A DNA stretch of 64,000 bases, taken from the NCBI RefSeq assembly GCF_900114465.1, contig NZ_FOTD01000001.1:124001-188000 (forward strand), written 5' to 3'. The stretch is from Trichococcus palustris. Its GTDB lineage: Bacteria > Bacillota > Bacilli > Lactobacillales > Aerococcaceae. The position numbers and the translations under genes were made by a program. The notes beneath the pieces are model-generated. The model was given only the letters and a program-made list of their open reading frames with translations. It searched no databases and was not told where the DNA came from. Of the stretch, positions 1 through 8,029 are shown piece by piece. Positions within the stretch are counted from its first letter, which is position 1, and each line of letters starts with the position of its first letter.

Positions 1-184
1 CCAAGCCGTCTTTATGATTGAAGTTTGTGACATGCGTTTCAATGCCGAGGTTTGCATATTTCTGTAAGGCCGCTTCGCTGTACGCGCAGAAAATCAATTT
101 GTCTTTATCTACCAAATTCAAAAGATATTCCGCTGCCTGATGTCCAAGGTTTCCGTCCACGCCAGTCAATAATAATTTACCCAT
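1..184 (-). CDS. NmrA/SDR-type NAD(P)-binding oxidoreductase, N-terminal part
   Basis: Only the first 61 codons are inside the window; the gene runs off the left edge. The ATG at 182-184 (minus strand) follows an AGGGG ribosome site. Residues 7-14 read TGVDGNLG, the TGxxGxxG nucleotide-binding loop of a Rossmann fold, followed by a helix and a second strand, as in NmrA-like atypical short-chain dehydrogenases (quinone reductase QorB type). The LysR gene lies 84 bases upstream on the same strand, so the two may be co-transcribed and the regulator may control this enzyme; that is inference. The substrate cannot be told from the fragment. Confidence 0.75.
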   Translation of the reverse strand, partial: MGKLLLTGVDGNLGHQAAEYLLNLVDKDKLIFCAYSEAALQKYANLGIETHVTNFNHKDGL

Positions 185-268
185 ATTCGTATCGTCCCCT
201 ATCTGTTTTTTAACTATCTCTATCATATGTGAAATAGGGAGCAAACTCCAACGCGAAAATCGAATGGG

Positions 269-1168
269 CTATTCGGAAATCGAATGTTTCTCTTTGATCG
301 AGTGGATGAGTGAACGGATGGCCGTATTGGCATTCGTCGACAGATAACCCAGCTCGATTTGGAAAGTATGGAAGGATCCTTCAATCGGAATCATGCGGAT
401 CTCGCTGGCCGGATAAGTCAGATTATAATTATCGGGGAAGAACCCGATCAGTTTTTCAGTCCTGATGGCGAACAGCTCCGTCTCGACATCATCCACGGTC
501 TTGGCGATATGCGGTTGATAGCCGTCTTTTTGGGCATGCTGCTGCATTAAGTTGTACGATGCTCCAATGACAGAGGGATCCAGCATAACAAGCGGGTATT
601 GGTACAGTTCCGCAAGAGTTACCGCCTCTTTATCGAAGAGAGGGTGCCCAGCACCTACAACCGCCTGATATTTCCCGGCATATAACGGGATTGTCGTGAT
701 TTCCTTCTTATCTTGAAATTCGGAGTCGAAGGCAATCGCCACATCATAGATGCCTTTCGTAAGATATTCGGAAATATTCTTCAAGAGGACTTTCGTCAGA
801 TTCAGCTCAAGGTGCGGATTCTTTTCCTTAAAGGAAGGGGTGACGTTCAGGAGCGTCTGGATATCGGTCATCGCAGAATATTCGATCGTCACCGTTTCCT
901 GTCGATGCGCTTGGAAATTGCGCATCTTTTTTTGCATGCTTTGGTATTGTTTCCACAGGATCAGTGCTTCATCGTAGAAAAGCAGGCCGGCCTCCGTCGG
1001 CTCAATCGGTGTCTTCTTGCGGTTGATCAATTGAATCTGGAAGGTATCTTCCAGCGAAGCGATGGTCTGGCTGATGGTCGTCTGCGACACGTAGTTCATC
1101 TTAGCCGTCTCCGTAAAACTGCGGCAGTCTACCAGGTCAAGGTAGTATTTGATTTTTTCGATGTTCAT
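269..1168 (-). CDS. LysR family transcriptional regulator
   Basis: 299 residues. An N-terminal winged helix-turn-helix (about residues 1-60, with the typical pattern ETAKMNYVSQTTISQTIASL) is followed by a periplasmic-binding-protein-like effector domain of normal LysR length. The reading frame is open to a TTG at 1181-1183, but the ATG at 1168 is preceded by GGAGG eight bases upstream, so I start there. The stop lies 84 bases before the NmrA-like gene on the same strand, which is the likely target or operon partner. The inducer cannot be guessed. No clear terminator separates the two genes. Confidence 0.9.
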   Translation of the reverse strand: MNIEKIKYYLDLVDCRSFTETAKMNYVSQTTISQTIASLEDTFQIQLINRKKTPIEPTEAGLLFYDEALILWKQYQSMQKKMRNFQAHRQETVTIEYSAMTDIQTLLNVTPSFKEKNPHLELNLTKVLLKNISEYLTKGIYDVAIAFDSEFQDKKEITTIPLYAGKYQAVVGAGHPLFDKEAVTLAELYQYPLVMLDPSVIGASYNLMQQHAQKDGYQPHIAKTVDDVETELFAIRTEKLIGFFPDNYNLTYPASEIRMIPIEGSFHTFQIELGYLSTNANTAIRSLIHSIKEKHSISE

Positions 1169-1254
1169 GAGGCTTGCCTCCAATGTGCGTTCTTAATGAA
1201 TTAAAAGTACCATACTGCGGGAGAGAATGTGTGAGTAAATATATATGATTAATT

Positions 1255-1289
1255 GTAAAAAGCCCGCATCGTATTATCGTTGCAGGCTT
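1255..1289 (-). terminator. Rho-independent terminator of the GNAT gene
   Basis: A hairpin with nine-base arms (AAGCCTGCA / TGCGGGCTT on the minus strand) is followed by a run of five T on the minus strand. It lies just past the stop of the acetyltransferase gene. Confidence 0.7.
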
Positions 1290-1336
1290 AATAATGGGAA
1301 TAACACACCACAGAAATGACTTTCTTTCGCTTGTAT

Positions 1337-1774
1337 CTATTTTTGTAATTTCATTTCGACATGGGGCGTCCCTTCGAATTCAAAAATATCCCCAACTTGG
1401 ACGAAACCGTGTTTTCTGTAAAAATCGATGACTTGTTGCTGAGATTCGATCATAACTTCGGCATTGGGCCATTCTTCTTTGCAGACTTTGATGATTTCTT
1501 CGACTAAACGGTCGCCGAGCCCTGTGCCTCGTGACTCTTTAGAAACGACGACTCTGCCAAACGTTACATGATTGCCAGTTTTGAAAACCCTGGCATATGC
1601 TTCAACTAATCCGGTGCTCTCATCTTGAAAGAAAATATGGAAAGCGATCTTGTCGTTTGTATCTAACTCGTGATAGATTCTCTGTTGTTCAACAACGAAA
1701 GTATCTATTCGTAATTTCAAAATTTCATAAAATTCATTGCTGTACAGATCACTTAATTTCTTTATTTGCCACAT
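1337..1774 (-). CDS. ElaA-like GNAT family N-acetyltransferase
   Basis: 145 residues covering one complete GNAT domain. The order of blocks matches E. coli ElaA: an N-terminal 'LRIDTFVVEQ' segment, a central strand with 'AYARVF', the acetyl-CoA loop GRVVVSKESRGTGLG, then 'FYRKHGFVQVGD' and a C-terminal 'GTPHVEMKL'. It probably transfers an acetyl group from acetyl-CoA to a small molecule; the acceptor is unknown for the family. An AGAGGTG ribosome site precedes the ATG. It is divergent from a MarR gene, and a long palindrome between them suggests that MarR represses both. Confidence 0.9.
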   Translation of the reverse strand: MWQIKKLSDLYSNEFYEILKLRIDTFVVEQQRIYHELDTNDKIAFHIFFQDESTGLVEAYARVFKTGNHVTFGRVVVSKESRGTGLGDRLVEEIIKVCKEEWPNAEVMIESQQQVIDFYRKHGFVQVGDIFEFEGTPHVEMKLQK

Positions 1775-1802
1775 TTATTTACACCTCTTAATTATTATTG
1801 GT

Positions 1803-1836
1803 GTATACTATGGTTGTAAATACAACTATAGTATAC
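1803..1836. promoter_or_regulatory. 34-base palindromic operator between GNAT and MarR genes
   Basis: Two 16-base arms (1803-1818 and 1821-1836) form an inverted repeat with a single mismatch around a two-base centre. The inner core reads GTTGTAAATACAAC. It sits 13 bases before the MarR start and about 29 before the divergent GNAT start, exactly where an autoregulatory MarR dimer would block both promoters. The pattern is seen directly; binding by the adjacent MarR is inference. Confidence 0.75.
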
Positions 1837-1849
1837 AGGAGAAAGTCAT

Positions 1850-2269
1850 ATGAATCATACAAATCTATTCCGGTCGATTGGTTCCATTTCTCGTCAAGCG
1901 ACTACTGAAATGAATCAGCAAGTAGTGCATTTTGGTTTAGACAACAATCTTTTTATCTATCTTATGAGGATTGTTGAGAAGGAGGGTCTTTCCCAATCAG
2001 ATCTTGTCGAGGAAGCCAGAGTTGATAAAACGACGCTTAGCCGATCAATCAAAAAGTTGGAGCAATTGGGTTACATCAACAAAATTGCTGACGCAACGAA
2101 CCGAAAATTCAAACGGTTATATGCTACCAAAAAAGGGAAAGAAGTATATCCTGAACTAGCCAAGCTTGAGGAGAGCTATGTAAAGAACGCCCTTCAAAAT
2201 CTAACGAGTTCTGAAGCAAAAGAACTGATCAACTTGCTTTCTAAAATAGATTCTATCTTGACGAGATGA
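1850..2269 (+). CDS. MarR family transcriptional regulator
   Basis: 139 residues, typical for MarR. A winged helix-turn-helix lies at about residues 45-95 ('GLSQSDLVEEARVDKTTLSR' recognition region, then the wing 'RKFKRLYATKKG'), flanked by dimerisation helices. AGGAGA lies seven bases before the ATG. It is divergent from the ElaA-like acetyltransferase and preceded by a 34-base palindrome, so autorepression is likely. A shorter related palindrome lies downstream at 2289-2302, before the VOC gene, so that gene may belong to the same regulon. The effector is unknown. Confidence 0.92.
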   Translation: MNHTNLFRSIGSISRQATTEMNQQVVHFGLDNNLFIYLMRIVEKEGLSQSDLVEEARVDKTTLSRSIKKLEQLGYINKIADATNRKFKRLYATKKGKEVYPELAKLEESYVKNALQNLTSSEAKELINLLSKIDSILTR

Positions 2270-2288
2270 ATCTATTTTACCACGAATG

Positions 2289-2302
2289 GTTGCGAATGCA
2301 AC
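2289..2302. promoter_or_regulatory. Second, shorter MarR-like palindrome
   Basis: GTTGCGAATGCAAC is an inverted repeat and matches 11 of 14 positions of the core (GTTGTAAATACAAC) of the operator at 1803-1836. It lies between the MarR gene and the VOC gene and may be a second operator; it could also be chance, since no U-tract makes it a terminator. Confidence 0.4.
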
Positions 2303-2436
2303 TAAAGTGCTGAAAAAATATTTCCATGATTATTATTGAAGGGAACATCTAACGGATAAATTTTTTTCAACATGCTTATTTTACATTTTAATTTTTTCCA
2401 TTCACGTTATACTGACATTATCAGGAGGGTGAACAG

Positions 2437-2820
2437 ATGAAAATAGAACATATCGGCTTATGGACGGTGGACTTAGAGAAAATGAAGGAATTCTACTGTG
2501 ATTACTTCAAAGCCACAGCAGGAGAGTTTTACCACAATCAAAAAACGGGATTTCAGTCCTATTTCTTATCCTTCGCAGATGGTGCCAGACTGGAAATCAT
2601 GCATCGTGAGGATGTCAACGAAGGCACTCATAACAAAGAAAGATTAGGCTTTGCGCATTTGGCTGTTTCAGTCGGAAGCAAAGATTGTGTAGACGCATTG
2701 ACGGAGCTGTTGGCGAAAGAGGGTTATCCCTTATTGAGCCCGTGCAGAGTGACCGGCGATGGCTATTACGAATCCGTCATCGGCGATCCGGAAGGGAACC
2801 GGATCGAGATCACAATTTAA
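2437..2820 (+). CDS. VOC superfamily (glyoxalase/dioxygenase-fold) protein
   Basis: 127 residues forming two beta-alpha-beta-beta-beta modules. The four metal-ligand positions expected of the vicinal oxygen chelate fold are visible: H5 and E53 in the first module, H74 and E124 in the second. This matches a glyoxalase I-like protein (GloA2/YaeR type) that binds a divalent metal. A strong AGGAGGGTG site precedes the ATG. The HAD gene starts 21 bases after the stop and is probably co-transcribed. The true substrate is unknown; VOC proteins also include dioxygenases, epimerases and fosfomycin-resistance enzymes. Confidence 0.88.
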   Translation: MKIEHIGLWTVDLEKMKEFYCDYFKATAGEFYHNQKTGFQSYFLSFADGARLEIMHREDVNEGTHNKERLGFAHLAVSVGSKDCVDALTELLAKEGYPLLSPCRVTGDGYYESVIGDPEGNRIEITI

Positions 2821-2841
2821 ATAAATCACGGGGTGAATGGA

Positions 2842-3678
2842 ATGGATATAAAGGCAATTGTTTTGGATATCGATGGTACCTTATTGAATGATCAAAAAGA
2901 AATCAGCGAAAAAACCAAGGACTCCTTACTAAGAGCACAAGAATCTGGCGTGAAAATCGTGCTAGCCTCCGGAAGGCCATTAGCAGCAATGCTGAAGTTT
3001 TCAAAGGAACTCAATATGGAGCAACATCATGGTTTGCTTCTTTCCAATAATGGGGCTTGTGTGACGGATTGCTCTACGACTGAGACATTGTTCAGCCAAA
3101 GTATATCCCACGAAGTGGGCAAGGAAATTCTGGCGCATTTGGAGAATTTCGAAGTCAAACCGATGATTGCGAACAACGATTACATGTACGTGAACAATGT
3201 GTATGATTGCATGATCACCGCGCCACCGCACGGATTGAAGAATATCATCGAATATGAATCCAGAAGCGGCAATTTCAAATTGTGCGAAGTGGACAATCTT
3301 GCTGCATTCGTCGATTTCCCCTTGTATAAGATATTGATCGCGGGTGAACCGGACTACTTATCGCAAAATTGGAAAGAAATCATGCGGCCGTTTGAAGGTC
3401 GCGTCAATGGGTTTTTCTCTGCGCCGTTCTATTTTGAGTTCGCCGATAAAGGCATCGATAAAGCCTATGCTCTGGATAAATCCCTGCAGCCTTTAGGAAT
3501 CAAACCGGAAAATGTCATTTCTTTCGGTGACGGAGAGAATGATACGTCGATCATCGCATACGCAGGAATCGGCGTTGCGATGGGGAATGCAATCGATTCT
3601 CTGAAAGAGAGCGCAAATGAAATCACCTTATCCAATAACGTAGACGGCATCGCTCATCTGTTGGCGAAATACTTATAG
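2842..3678 (+). CDS. Cof-type HAD-IIB family phosphatase
   Basis: 278 residues from the ATG at 2842; a GTG nine bases upstream is also in frame, but GGGGTG then serves as ribosome site for the ATG. Motif I is DIDGT (D9 nucleophile, D11 acid/base). The cap domain of the IIB class follows, then the conserved lysine segment 'KGIDKAYALDK' and motif IV 'SFGDGENDTSII' with metal-binding acidic residues. The family dephosphorylates sugar phosphates, pyridoxal phosphate or flavin mononucleotide in the cytoplasm. It probably shares a transcript with the upstream VOC gene. A terminator follows at 3735-3785. Confidence 0.93.
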   Translation: MDIKAIVLDIDGTLLNDQKEISEKTKDSLLRAQESGVKIVLASGRPLAAMLKFSKELNMEQHHGLLLSNNGACVTDCSTTETLFSQSISHEVGKEILAHLENFEVKPMIANNDYMYVNNVYDCMITAPPHGLKNIIEYESRSGNFKLCEVDNLAAFVDFPLYKILIAGEPDYLSQNWKEIMRPFEGRVNGFFSAPFYFEFADKGIDKAYALDKSLQPLGIKPENVISFGDGENDTSIIAYAGIGVAMGNAIDSLKESANEITLSNNVDGIAHLLAKYL

Positions 3679-3734
3679 AATGCAGCCATAAGTATTGAGA
3701 TGATGTTTTTCTCAGCCGCCCCATAAAAATAGAG

Positions 3735-3785
3735 AATGGCAAGTTAGGGAAGCGTTTATTTCGCAAATCTAATTTGCCATTTTTT
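3735..3785 (+). terminator. Rho-independent terminator after the HAD gene
   Basis: Arms AATGGCAAGTTAG (3735-3747) and CTAATTTGCCATT (3769-3781) pair with one G-U, followed by a T-run. It ends the VOC-HAD transcript before the nitroreductase-like gene. Confidence 0.8.
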
Positions 3786-3842
3786 GATACTGCATATATG
3801 CAACTGCAGTGGTAAAATAGAGTATATTTGGAGGGATGAAAA

Positions 3843-4622
3843 ATGGCTAGATATGAAGAACAACGTAATTTTTTGAAATCCGATTTCAAGACGTTCAACA
3901 AGATAGAGACCGATAAACAAAAAGGCATTCCGCAGCCGTCGAATGTAAAGAGCTATGCCGCTGATGCGGTTATCGTGGATTTGCCGGAAGTCACTGGCGA
4001 TGTAGTGAAAAAGGAAAACATCTATGAAATCATCAAGGAAAGAAGAAGCGTCCGCCATTATGCGAAGGATGCACTATCTTTGGATGAATTATCCTATCTG
4101 TTGTGGTGCACGCAGGCAATCACTGGAACCAACAGATCCGGCATCACTTTCCGCACGGTTCCGTGCAGCGGTGGAACGCATTCCTTTGAGACGTATCTGT
4201 TCATCCTCAACGTGGATGGCTTAAAAAAGGGTGTATATCGTTATTTGGCGGATTGCCACAAACTGTTGTATTTGAGCGAAGTCAACGATATCGATGAACA
4301 GGTCGACAAAATGACGCTCGATCAGCCGTTCGTCCCAAATTTCGCGAAGCGGGCATCGGTCATCTTCTCATGGAGCTGCATCCCTTACCGTTCGGAATGG
4401 AAATACGACATCACCGCGCACAAAAAGATCCTGATCGACATCGGCGCGGTCGTGGAGAATCTTTACCTGACGAGCGAATCGATCGATGCTGGCACTTGCG
4501 CATTGGGCATATACGATCAAGAGATGGTGGATGAACTGCTGCATTTGGATGGCGAAGATGAATTCACGATCTTCTTGGCTGCAGTAGGCAAGAAAGTGCA
4601 TAAAAAAGAACGAGAACAATAA
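3843..4622 (+). CDS. SagB/ThcOx-type nitroreductase-fold oxidoreductase
   Basis: 259 residues. After a 60-residue N-terminal extension comes an FMN-binding nitroreductase fold beginning at 'IIKERRSVRHYAKDALSLDE', with 'RTVPCSGGTHSFETYL' (the phosphate- and flavin-contacting Ser/Gly block) and a C-terminal 'DAGTCALGIYDQEMVDELL'. This order is that of SagB-type dehydrogenases, which oxidise azoline rings in thiazole/oxazole peptides, but no precursor peptide, cyclodehydratase or transporter is nearby. A general flavin reductase role is therefore as likely. GGAGG precedes the ATG. Confidence 0.85.
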   Translation: MARYEEQRNFLKSDFKTFNKIETDKQKGIPQPSNVKSYAADAVIVDLPEVTGDVVKKENIYEIIKERRSVRHYAKDALSLDELSYLLWCTQAITGTNRSGITFRTVPCSGGTHSFETYLFILNVDGLKKGVYRYLADCHKLLYLSEVNDIDEQVDKMTLDQPFVPNFAKRASVIFSWSCIPYRSEWKYDITAHKKILIDIGAVVENLYLTSESIDAGTCALGIYDQEMVDELLHLDGEDEFTIFLAAVGKKVHKKEREQ

Positions 4623-4659
4623 TTAGAATAAGTAAGGCAGATGTATGCCATAGCTCAAG

Positions 4660-4691
4660 AAGAAACTCTTTCATTCAGGGTTTCTTTTTTT
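4660..4691 (+). terminator. Rho-independent terminator after the SagB-like gene
   Basis: AAGAAACTCT (4660-4669) pairs with AGGGTTTCTT (4677-4686), followed by a run of T. It resembles a family of terminators repeated at 9.2, 14.5, 17.7 and 21.8 kb. Confidence 0.75.
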
Positions 4692-4709
4692 AGGCGAAGG
4701 GACAAATAA

Positions 4710-5249
4710 CCCGGCGAGGAGTGCTTCGCCGGGAAAGAGAGCAACCAGATGAGACCAGATTTTCCGGCGGGGTGTCCCCCTCCCCTTATCGTGACGCTCC
4801 ATGGATTTGCAAACGATCCGAGATTACAGGGAGATACGGGCGGGTGGCCTGAGGGCCTTGGCGAATAGGGTATCATGAATTTGATCGAGGATCTGAAGGA
4901 GAAATATCCGCAGATCGATCCTTCAAAGATCTATATTACCGGGCTGTCCGCCGGCGGCTCAAAAGCGACGCTTCTCGGAATAAAACATCCGCATGTATTC
5001 GCAGCAGTTGCTGCTGTATCATCCCCCGGTGTGGCGTTGGATGACCAACAATGGTCAACCTTGGGGAATAAGCAAATGCTCTCAAGGACAGCATCGAATG
5101 AGAAGGGCGTCATGATGAAATTAGTGGCTGTCAAAGATTTGGCGCACTGGAATTACAAACCCGAAGCTGCACTGATCTGGGACTTCTTCAAAAATTATGA
5201 ACAGGATACAGAGAACGGGGAACTGATTGTTGAAGCAGACTCTGAATAA
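4710..5249 (+). pseudogene. Decayed esterase (PHB-depolymerase/LpqC-like alpha/beta hydrolase)
   Basis: Two pieces of one protein lie in the same frame. The first (to the TAG at 4866-4868) contains 'PLIVTLHGFANDP', the oxyanion-hole strand with HGF, and 'GDTGGWPE'. The second starts at the ATG at 4875 and contains the nucleophile elbow 'YITGLSAGGS' and the terminal helix with a candidate catalytic His ('KDLAHWNYKPEAALIWDFF'). Between them the 30-40 residues normally separating these blocks are missing and an in-frame stop is present, and no proper N-terminus is visible. The gene is therefore a remnant of a secreted or cytoplasmic ester hydrolase. The 124-codon downstream piece is unlikely to fold alone. 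Confidence 0.75.
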
Positions 5250-5290
5250 CCATTTCGAATAACGCATGTCCAAAGTCGGTTCAATAATAA

Positions 5291-5329
5291 AGGGTGTTGA
5301 TGAATAAAATTTCATCAGCACCCTTTTTC
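5291..5329 (+). terminator. Strong rho-independent terminator
   Basis: Fourteen-base arms (AAGGGTGTTGATGA / TCATCAGCACCCTT, one G-U) with an eight-base loop, followed by five T. It sits after the esterase remnant. Confidence 0.85.
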
Positions 5330-5433
5330 TGTAAAAATAGCCAAACAGCATTAAGCTTGTTGGCTTCGCATTAAAACTAGGCGTCAAGACTTCAACCGTT
5401 AAGCGCCGTAAGGATTAGGGAAGTAGGGGTAAT

Positions 5434-6069
5434 TCATTTGAAAAAGGATAACAGCAACGTGCTTACTAGTTGCAGGCCATAGGTGTATGCGAGCAACGAA
5501 GGAATTTTGCAGAGTATAATAACTAAAATATATTTTCGAGCCGTTATTTTAGTTATACCTGCTAAGTAGCATAGATAAGCGGACGGTGTAACCGGAGATA
5601 GAATCAGCAGACCAAACAATAAATCGAACTTGGGATTGTTTGTCAGTTTCTGATACTTGGCCTGTGCGTTTTCGCTGAACAATGCATTCATTATATGAGG
5701 ACCAAATTTTTTTGAGATGAAGAAAACGGCAATCGACCCAATAGTAATGCCGATATAGTTGTAAATAAAACCAAAGAATGACCCATACATTAACATTCCG
5801 CTTGCCATCCAGATATTACTTGGCAAGAATGGGATAACGACTTGAATCGCCATATATGCGATCAATATGACTGGCCCTAACATTCCAAATTGTCCAATAA
5901 AATGTTCCATGGCTGTCTTAGACGTCAATAGATTATATTTGAGGCATACATAAATTAGAGCGACAGTAGTAATGACCGAGATGACTTTGACTACATTGAC
6001 GATAATTTTACTGTTTTTACTTATTTTTGATTCAAGTGTTTGCGTGCTTGATGTTGGTGTCATTTCCAT
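5434..6069 (-). CDS. TVP38/TMEM64 family (VTT domain) membrane protein
   Basis: 211 residues and strongly hydrophobic, with about six membrane segments. The VTT/SNARE-associated core is recognisable from 'VVIPFLPSNIWMASGMLMYG' (compare the F.PG/S re-entrant segment of DedA proteins) through 'FISKKFG' to 'LLFGLLILSPVTPSAYLCYL'. The family is thought to move lipids across membranes. GGAG lies seven bases before the ATG. No partner gene adjoins it on the same strand; the PerM-like gene upstream ends with its own terminator. Confidence 0.87.
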   Translation of the reverse strand: MEMTPTSSTQTLESKISKNSKIIVNVVKVISVITTVALIYVCLKYNLLTSKTAMEHFIGQFGMLGPVILIAYMAIQVVIPFLPSNIWMASGMLMYGSFFGFIYNYIGITIGSIAVFFISKKFGPHIMNALFSENAQAKYQKLTNNPKFDLLFGLLILSPVTPSAYLCYLAGITKITARKYILVIILCKIPSLLAYTYGLQLVSTLLLSFFK

Positions 6070-6310
6070 GTTATGGCTCCTTCTTACTTATCTGTGCTCC
6101 ATTATATAGGGCAGCTTATAACATAGATAGTGTTTTTTCAAAGCAAAGCTTAAACTTTCAATAAGATTTTTCTATCCACTTGGGGAGCTGTTGTTTTGGG
6201 CAAACAACTCAGAACATTATGAATAGAAAAAGTATCTATGCCATACGCAACCGACACAAATAAAGGAAAGATATCGTCCCCAAAAAAATTTGAGTCTCTG
6301 AATGCAGTCA

Positions 6311-6357
6311 ACAACAAAAAAACATCCTGTATCCTCAAAAAAATGGGAATACAGGAT
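6311..6357 (-). terminator. Terminator of the AI-2E/PerM gene
   Basis: Arms ATCCTGTAT (6324-6332) and ATACAGGAT (6349-6357) form a hairpin; on the minus strand a run of seven T follows. It lies about 35 bases past the transporter stop. Confidence 0.8.
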
Positions 6358-6390
6358 ATTTTTCTGTGGTTTTGCAGCGCGTATTGTTGT

Positions 6391-7503
6391 TTAGAACTGT
6401 TTTTCCTTTGTTGGCTGTTCATGTTTTTTCCGGAGCATCACTGCATATCGGATATAGATGATTACCGTTTTTGTAACAGCATATGTCGGAACACCTAAAA
6501 CCATCCCCAATACCCCCGCCAGATTACCGGCAACAAGCAAAATGACAACAATGGTTAACGGATGGATTGCTAGTGTCTTTCCGATTACATTCGGCGAAAT
6601 AAAATTTCCGTCAATTTGCTGAACCATCAGTACGACAGTGATAACCAATAGTGCTTTTGTTGGAGAAATCGTCAGCGCGATGATTACAGCAGGAGCCGCC
6701 CCAATATATGGCCCCAGATAAGGAATGATATTGGTTACGCCAGCCACTAACCCCAGCAGCAATCCATAAGGCATACCGATGATCAAATAGCCCAAGAAAG
6801 TGAACACACCTACGAAAAGACAGACCAAAGATTGTCCACTGATATAAGAAGCGATAGTGTTATTCATTTGGCCTAACAATTCAATCATTTGTTCGCGGTA
6901 TTCTTTTGGCAAGAATTTAGCGACAGACGGCCGAAAGTTCTCTCCGTCTTTGAATATGTAGAATAGTATGATGGGTACCGTAAAAATGACTATAGTGGCA
7001 TTTGCTACAGTTCCTATAAGTTTCCCGAGACTCCCAGTGACTCCTGAAATAAGAGAATTCACGATATTTCCAATCGACAAATTCATTTTATTCAAGGTCG
7101 CTTGTACATCAATGCCCTTAAGCCAAGATTGAGCAAGGAGCTGTGCCGAATATTTTTGCAGTTGATTGACAAAATTAGGTATATCGTTGATCAATTGACC
7201 TATTTGGTTAAACAACGTCGGAAAAACGGATATGCCAAGAAAAACCAATACCCCAATAAGCAATACGAAAACGATGAGAATTCCATAAATTCTTTTGATA
7301 TTCATCTTTCCCAGCAGAGTGACGGCGGGATTCAATAAATAATACAAAAAGCCAGCAATGATCAGTGGCGTAAATAATGTCGAGACGAATGTACTGATAG
7401 GCTGGAAAATGAAACTAATTTTTGTTGAAACAAAAATTAAAGTGGCCGCCGCTAGAAGCCAAACCGTCCAGTACATTAACTTTGATTTTCGTAAATATTC
7501 CAT
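6391..7503 (-). CDS. AI-2E (PerM/YdiK) family transporter
   Basis: 370 residues with an N-terminal pair of membrane helices, a soluble amphipathic middle (about residues 100-150), and a cluster of five to six C-terminal helices. These include the family blocks 'PIILFYIFKDGENF' and 'GLVAGVTNIIPYLGPYIGAAPA'. Members include the TqsA autoinducer-2 exporter and Na+/H+ antiporter-like proteins, so the cargo cannot be fixed from sequence. AAGGAGGG precedes the ATG. It is monocistronic by its terminator. Confidence 0.92.
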   Translation of the reverse strand: MEYLRKSKLMYWTVWLLAAATLIFVSTKISFIFQPISTFVSTLFTPLIIAGFLYYLLNPAVTLLGKMNIKRIYGILIVFVLLIGVLVFLGISVFPTLFNQIGQLINDIPNFVNQLQKYSAQLLAQSWLKGIDVQATLNKMNLSIGNIVNSLISGVTGSLGKLIGTVANATIVIFTVPIILFYIFKDGENFRPSVAKFLPKEYREQMIELLGQMNNTIASYISGQSLVCLFVGVFTFLGYLIIGMPYGLLLGLVAGVTNIIPYLGPYIGAAPAVIIALTISPTKALLVITVVLMVQQIDGNFISPNVIGKTLAIHPLTIVVILLVAGNLAGVLGMVLGVPTYAVTKTVIIYIRYAVMLRKKHEQPTKEKQF

Positions 7504-7566
7504 AAGTTTTCCCTCCTTATCCTATTCGCCAATCAATTGGCTGAATAGTTAAATTTTTATTTGCTG

Positions 7567-7585
7567 ATCCGTTTCAGAAACGGAT
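7567..7585. promoter_or_regulatory. Perfect 19-base palindrome in a 526-base gene-free stretch
   Basis: ATCCGTTTCAGAAACGGAT is symmetrical around its centre and lies 64 bases upstream of the PerM-like start, so it could be an operator of that minus-strand gene. The rest of 7504-8029, between the divergent transporter and LCP genes, is AT-rich. It contains a short inverted repeat ACTTGA...TCAAGT (7617-7636) and no convincing coding frame. Confidence 0.4.
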
Positions 7586-8029
7586 ATCCCACTCATGCAT
7601 TCGAATGCCTGACTGACTTGAATGCACTCATCAAGTGGTATATTCTCTATTATTCCATTGTTGTCTAATAAAAACAAATAGTCTTTTTAATATGTATTTA
7701 CTGCTTTCAATAAAGTAATCCTATTCATCACTTTGCAAAATAGAGAAACTTTTTCCAATGGTATATGGACACATATAATTTTTATTTGGGAATTGATAAA
7801 CAAAATTATATATGGTATATTTTGAACGCTATTTGCGCTGCACATAAAATATACAGCACAAACTGACATAGGCAATGAACGTATTTATGTAAGTTTATGA
7901 GACCAGGCCCAATGGGGTGCTTATTTATTTGAAAGATACTCTATACCGTTAAAAATGAGTTTTGCTTATGCAACGCTACGTGGGATGAGAAGCAAGGATT
8001 TCAATTAGTCAGAAAGAGGAATTGCAAAT

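Noticed and set aside
713-1204. 163-codon plus-strand frame opposite the LysR gene
   Set aside because: It is antisense to a well-supported LysR protein; no ribosome site or domain was found.
3843-4622. Calling a thiazole/oxazole-modified peptide cluster around the SagB-like gene
   Set aside because: No precursor peptide, cyclodehydratase (SagC/D) or dedicated transporter is found on either side.
6150-6422. 90-codon minus-strand frame after the PerM-like gene
   Set aside because: It overlaps the transporter 3' end and runs through its terminator hairpin; composition is not protein-like.
7687-7875. 62-codon minus-strand frame upstream of the LCP gene
   Set aside because: It has no ribosome site and a composition that simply reflects AT-rich DNA.
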